Of a stretch of DNA of 64,000 nt, positions 61,720 to 64,000 are shown in pieces. Positions within the stretch are counted from its first letter, which is position 1. Every line of letters begins with the position of its first letter. The position numbers and the translations under genes were made by a program. The notes beneath the pieces were generated by a model. It worked only from the letters and a program-made list of their open reading frames with translations. It had not been told where the DNA came from and ran no database searches. The stretch comes from Apilactobacillus quenuiae (lineage in GTDB: Bacteria > Bacillota > Bacilli > Lactobacillales > Lactobacillaceae), in contig NZ_POSN01000003.1 in assembly GCF_002994005.1 (NCBI RefSeq), positions 220,446-284,445 on the forward strand, written 5' to 3'.

Positions 61720-64000
61720 TTGGCCAATAATGAAGATTTATCAAGTCATCGTATTGAAAATGTTGACTTATCTGAAAAAATGAAAACATCATTTTTAGAC
61801 TATGCAATGAGTGTTATTGTTGCACGTGCTTTACCTGATGTTAGAGATGGTATGAAACCAGTCCATAGAAGAATTTTATATGATATGCGTGAACTAGGTT
61901 TAACCCCAGACAAACCATTCCGTAAGTCAGCCAGAGTTGTTGGTGATACTTTAGGTAAGTATCATCCCCATGGTGACAGTGCGGTTTATGGTTCAATGGT
62001 GCGTATGGCACAAGACTTCAGTTATCGTTACCCATTAGTTAATGGACATGGTAACTTTGGTTCTGTCGATGGTGACGGAGCTGCCGCTATGCGTTATACC
62101 GAAGCTAAATTAAGTAAGATTGGGATGGAAATGTTACGTGATATCAACAAAGATACAGTTGATTTCCAAGATAACTTTGATGGTAGTGAACGTGAACCAG
62201 AAGTTCTACCTTCAAGATTCCCTAACTTATTAGTTAATGGTGCTTCAGGAATTGCGGTTGGAATGGCTACTAACATTCCACCACATAATTTAAATGAAGT
62301 TATTTCAGCATTGCATATTTTAATGGAAAATCCAGATGCAACAACTGCTGAGTTAATGGAAGCATTACCTGGACCTGACTTTCCTACTGGTGGAGTTGTG
62401 CTAGGTAAATCTGGTATCAGAAAGGCTTACGAGACTGGTAAAGGTAGCATTATTTTACGTGCTAAAACTGATATTGAAGAAAATAAAAACGGTAAACAAC
62501 GTATTATCGCAACTGAAATTCCATACATGACAAATAAAGCAAAGTTAATTGAACGAATTGCTGATTTAGTTCGTGATAAACGAATTGATGGTATTTCAGA
62601 TATTAACGATGAATCTGACCGTGAAGGTATGCGGATTGTCATCGATGTTAAACGTGATGCTTCAGCACAAGTTGTATTAAATAATTTATACAAAATGACC
62701 TTAATGCAAACTAGCTTTAGCTTTAACATGCTAGCCATTGTTGATGGAACGCCAAGAATTCTAAGCTTAAAAGAAATTCTTCAATACTATCTAGAACATC
62801 AAGTTAGTGTCATTAAACGTCGTACTGAATACGAATTAAAAAAGGCTGAAAACCGTGCACATATTTTAGCTGGTTTAATTACTGCTTTAGATAATATTGA
62901 TCGTGTGATTACAATTATCCGTGAATCACAAACTTCAGCGGTTGCTAAGAAGCAATTGATGGATGAATTTGATTTATCAGATAAACAATCACAAGCTATC
63001 TTAGATATGCGTTTAGTTCGTTTAACTGGACTAGAACGTGACAAGATTGCTAGTGAACATGATGAATTATTAAAGAGCATTAGTCATTATAAAGAAATCC
63101 TTGCAAGCCGTGAAAAAATCAATGAAATTATTTATGAAGAATTAATGGAAATTCAACATAAATTTGGTGATGATCGTAAGACTGAATTACGTGTTGGTGA
63201 AGTTCTAAGCATTGAAGATGAAGATCTTATTGCTGAAGAAGACATTATGATTACCTTAACTCATAATGGATACATTAAACGTACTGCTACTTCAGAATTT
63301 AAGAGTCAAAATCGTGGTGGTCGTGGAGTTCAAGGAATGGGTGTTCATGATGATGACTTCATTGAACATTTAGTTTCAACAACGACCCATCACACACTAT
63401 TGTTCTTCACTAATCAAGGTAAGGTTTACCGTATGAAGGGTTATGAAATCCCAGAATATGGTCGTTCTGCTAAGGGTCTTCCAATCATTAACTTATTAGG
63501 AATTGAAAATGCTGAAAAAGTTCAAGCAGTTATTACTATTAGTGAAAATGAAAACTATGATGATAAAGACTTGTTCTTCACTACCCTTCAAGGAACTGTA
63601 AAACGTACTTCAGTTGATGAGTTCAAGAATATCCGTAGTAACGGGCTAAAAGCAATTCATCTAAAAGATAAAGATGAATTGATGCGCGTTTCTACCGTTA
63701 ATGAAAACCAAAACATTATTATTGGGACCCATTTAGGTTACTGTGTCAGCTTTAAAGTATCTGATGTTCGTTCAATGGGACGATCTGCGACTGGAGTTCG
63801 TGGAATTCGTTTAAGAGATAAAGATTATGTTGTTGGTGCTGATGTCTTAAATCCAGATGACAATGTCTTTGTTATTTCAGAAAAAGGATATGGGAAACAA
63901 ACTCCTGCTTCTGAATATCAAATCAAAGGCCGTGGTGGAAAAGGTATCAAGACCGTGAATGTAACGGAAAAGAATGGTCCATTATCTGGTTTAACAACCG
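61720..64000 (+). CDS. gyrA: DNA gyrase subunit A, 3' end cut off
   Basis: It begins with TTG at 61720 after AATGGAGGC and stays open to the window edge (about 760 residues). The catalytic Tyr126 is in AAMRYTEAK. The quinolone region reads [19 protein letters not shown]: Ser is kept, but the position equal to E. coli Asp87 is Gly. The GyrA-box [11 protein letters not shown] is present near residue 535. It completes gyrase with GyrB and lies 57 bases downstream. Confidence 0.97.
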   Translation, partial: MANNEDLSSHRIENVDLSEKMKTSFLDYAMSVIVARALPDVRDGMKPVHRRILYDMRELGLTPDKPFRKSARVVGDTLGKYHPHGDSAVYGSMVRMAQDFSYRYPLVNGHGNFGSVDGDGAAAMRYTEAKLSKIGMEMLRDINKDTVDFQDNFDGSEREPEVLPSRFPNLLVNGASGIAVGMATNIPPHNLNEVISALHILMENPDATTAELMEALPGPDFPTGGVVLGKSGIRKAYETGKGSIILRAKTDIEENKNGKQRIIATEIPYMTNKAKLIERIADLVRDKRIDGISDINDESDREGMRIVIDVKRDASAQVVLNNLYKMTLMQTSFSFNMLAIVDGTPRILSLKEILQYYLEHQVSVIKRRTEYELKKAENRAHILAGLITALDNIDRVITIIRESQTSAVAKKQLMDEFDLSDKQSQAILDMRLVRLTGLERDKIASEHDELLKSISHYKEILASREKINEIIYEELMEIQHKFGDDRKTELRVGEVLSIEDEDLIAEEDIMITLTHNGYIKRTATSEFKSQNRGGRGVQGMGVHDDDFIEHLVSTTTHHTLLFFTNQGKVYRMKGYEIPEYGRSAKGLPIINLLGIENAEKVQAVITISENENYDDKDLFFTTLQGTVKRTSVDEFKNIRSNGLKAIHLKDKDELMRVSTVNENQNIIIGTHLGYCVSFKVSDVRSMGRSATGVRGIRLRDKDYVVGADVLNPDDNVFVISEKGYGKQTPASEYQIKGRGGKGIKTVNVTEKNGPLSGLTT

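Noticed and set aside
1-64000. CRISPR arrays, tRNA, rRNA genes, insertion sequences or prophage genes
   Set aside because: No regularly spaced repeats, tRNA cloverleaf, rRNA segment, transposase, integrase or phage structural gene was recognised while reading. A tool search could still find a short one.

Overview
The window is a chromosomal segment, very AT-rich by eye, from a lactic acid bacterium of the Lactobacillaceae. Evidence: the conserved origin cluster rpmH-rnpA-yidC-jag-mnmE-mnmG / dnaA-dnaN, the yaaA-recF-gyrB-gyrA block, tandem PepC peptidases, T-box leaders, GH25 muramidases with GW/SH3-like repeats, and a stand-alone gap gene. The gene set fits a fructophilic or flower/insect-associated heterofermenter (Apilactobacillus/Fructilactobacillus-like). 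That genus-level guess is inference only.

Layout. 1-3.5 kb: a cut-off MFS exporter, then an amino acid ABC transporter (ATPase plus a substrate-binding/permease fusion) preceded by two tandem T-box riboswitches (3.56-4.08 kb) whose shared specifier loop reads best as arginine CGU. 4.1-6.8 kb: a three-gene cassette with an XRE-ImmA metallopeptidase. 6.9-13.5 kb: two PepC, an isoleucine 2-epimerase-like PLP enzyme, a small secreted protein, two signal peptidases I and a sugar O-acetyltransferase. 13.6-19.4 kb: mnmG, mnmE (with a terminator-like leader hairpin), jag, yidC, rnpA and rpmH, all leftward. 19.4-22.7 kb: oriC with clustered DnaA boxes, dnaA and dnaN, rightward.

22.8-58.2 kb separates dnaN from yaaA-recF-gyrB-gyrA, which normally follow it directly. 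This 36-kb stretch holds gap, three GH25 muramidases, small secreted and membrane proteins, regulators paired with membrane or peptide partners, a CPBP protease and an ABC module, a CopY/CopB copper system, a family-1 pectate-lyase-like protein, an APC permease with a LysR regulator, a redox operon with a LysR regulator, a MazG-like protein and PepQ. It looks like accessory DNA rich in cell-envelope and secreted functions, with no insertion sequence, phage gene, tRNA or rRNA recognised. 58.3-64 kb: yaaA, recF, gyrB and gyrA (cut off).

Main points for a second look: the tandem arginine T-boxes; at least five genes whose best Shine-Dalgarno spacing points to AUU/AUC/AUA rather than AUG/GUG/UUG starts; five parS-like palindromes around oriC; a secreted amphipathic peptide divergent from a membrane-bound XRE regulator; an XRE/DUF3278 operon with four small membrane proteins under a 16-bp inverted-repeat operator; the XRE-ImmA cassette; and hairpins at the ribosome-binding sites of all three muramidase genes.
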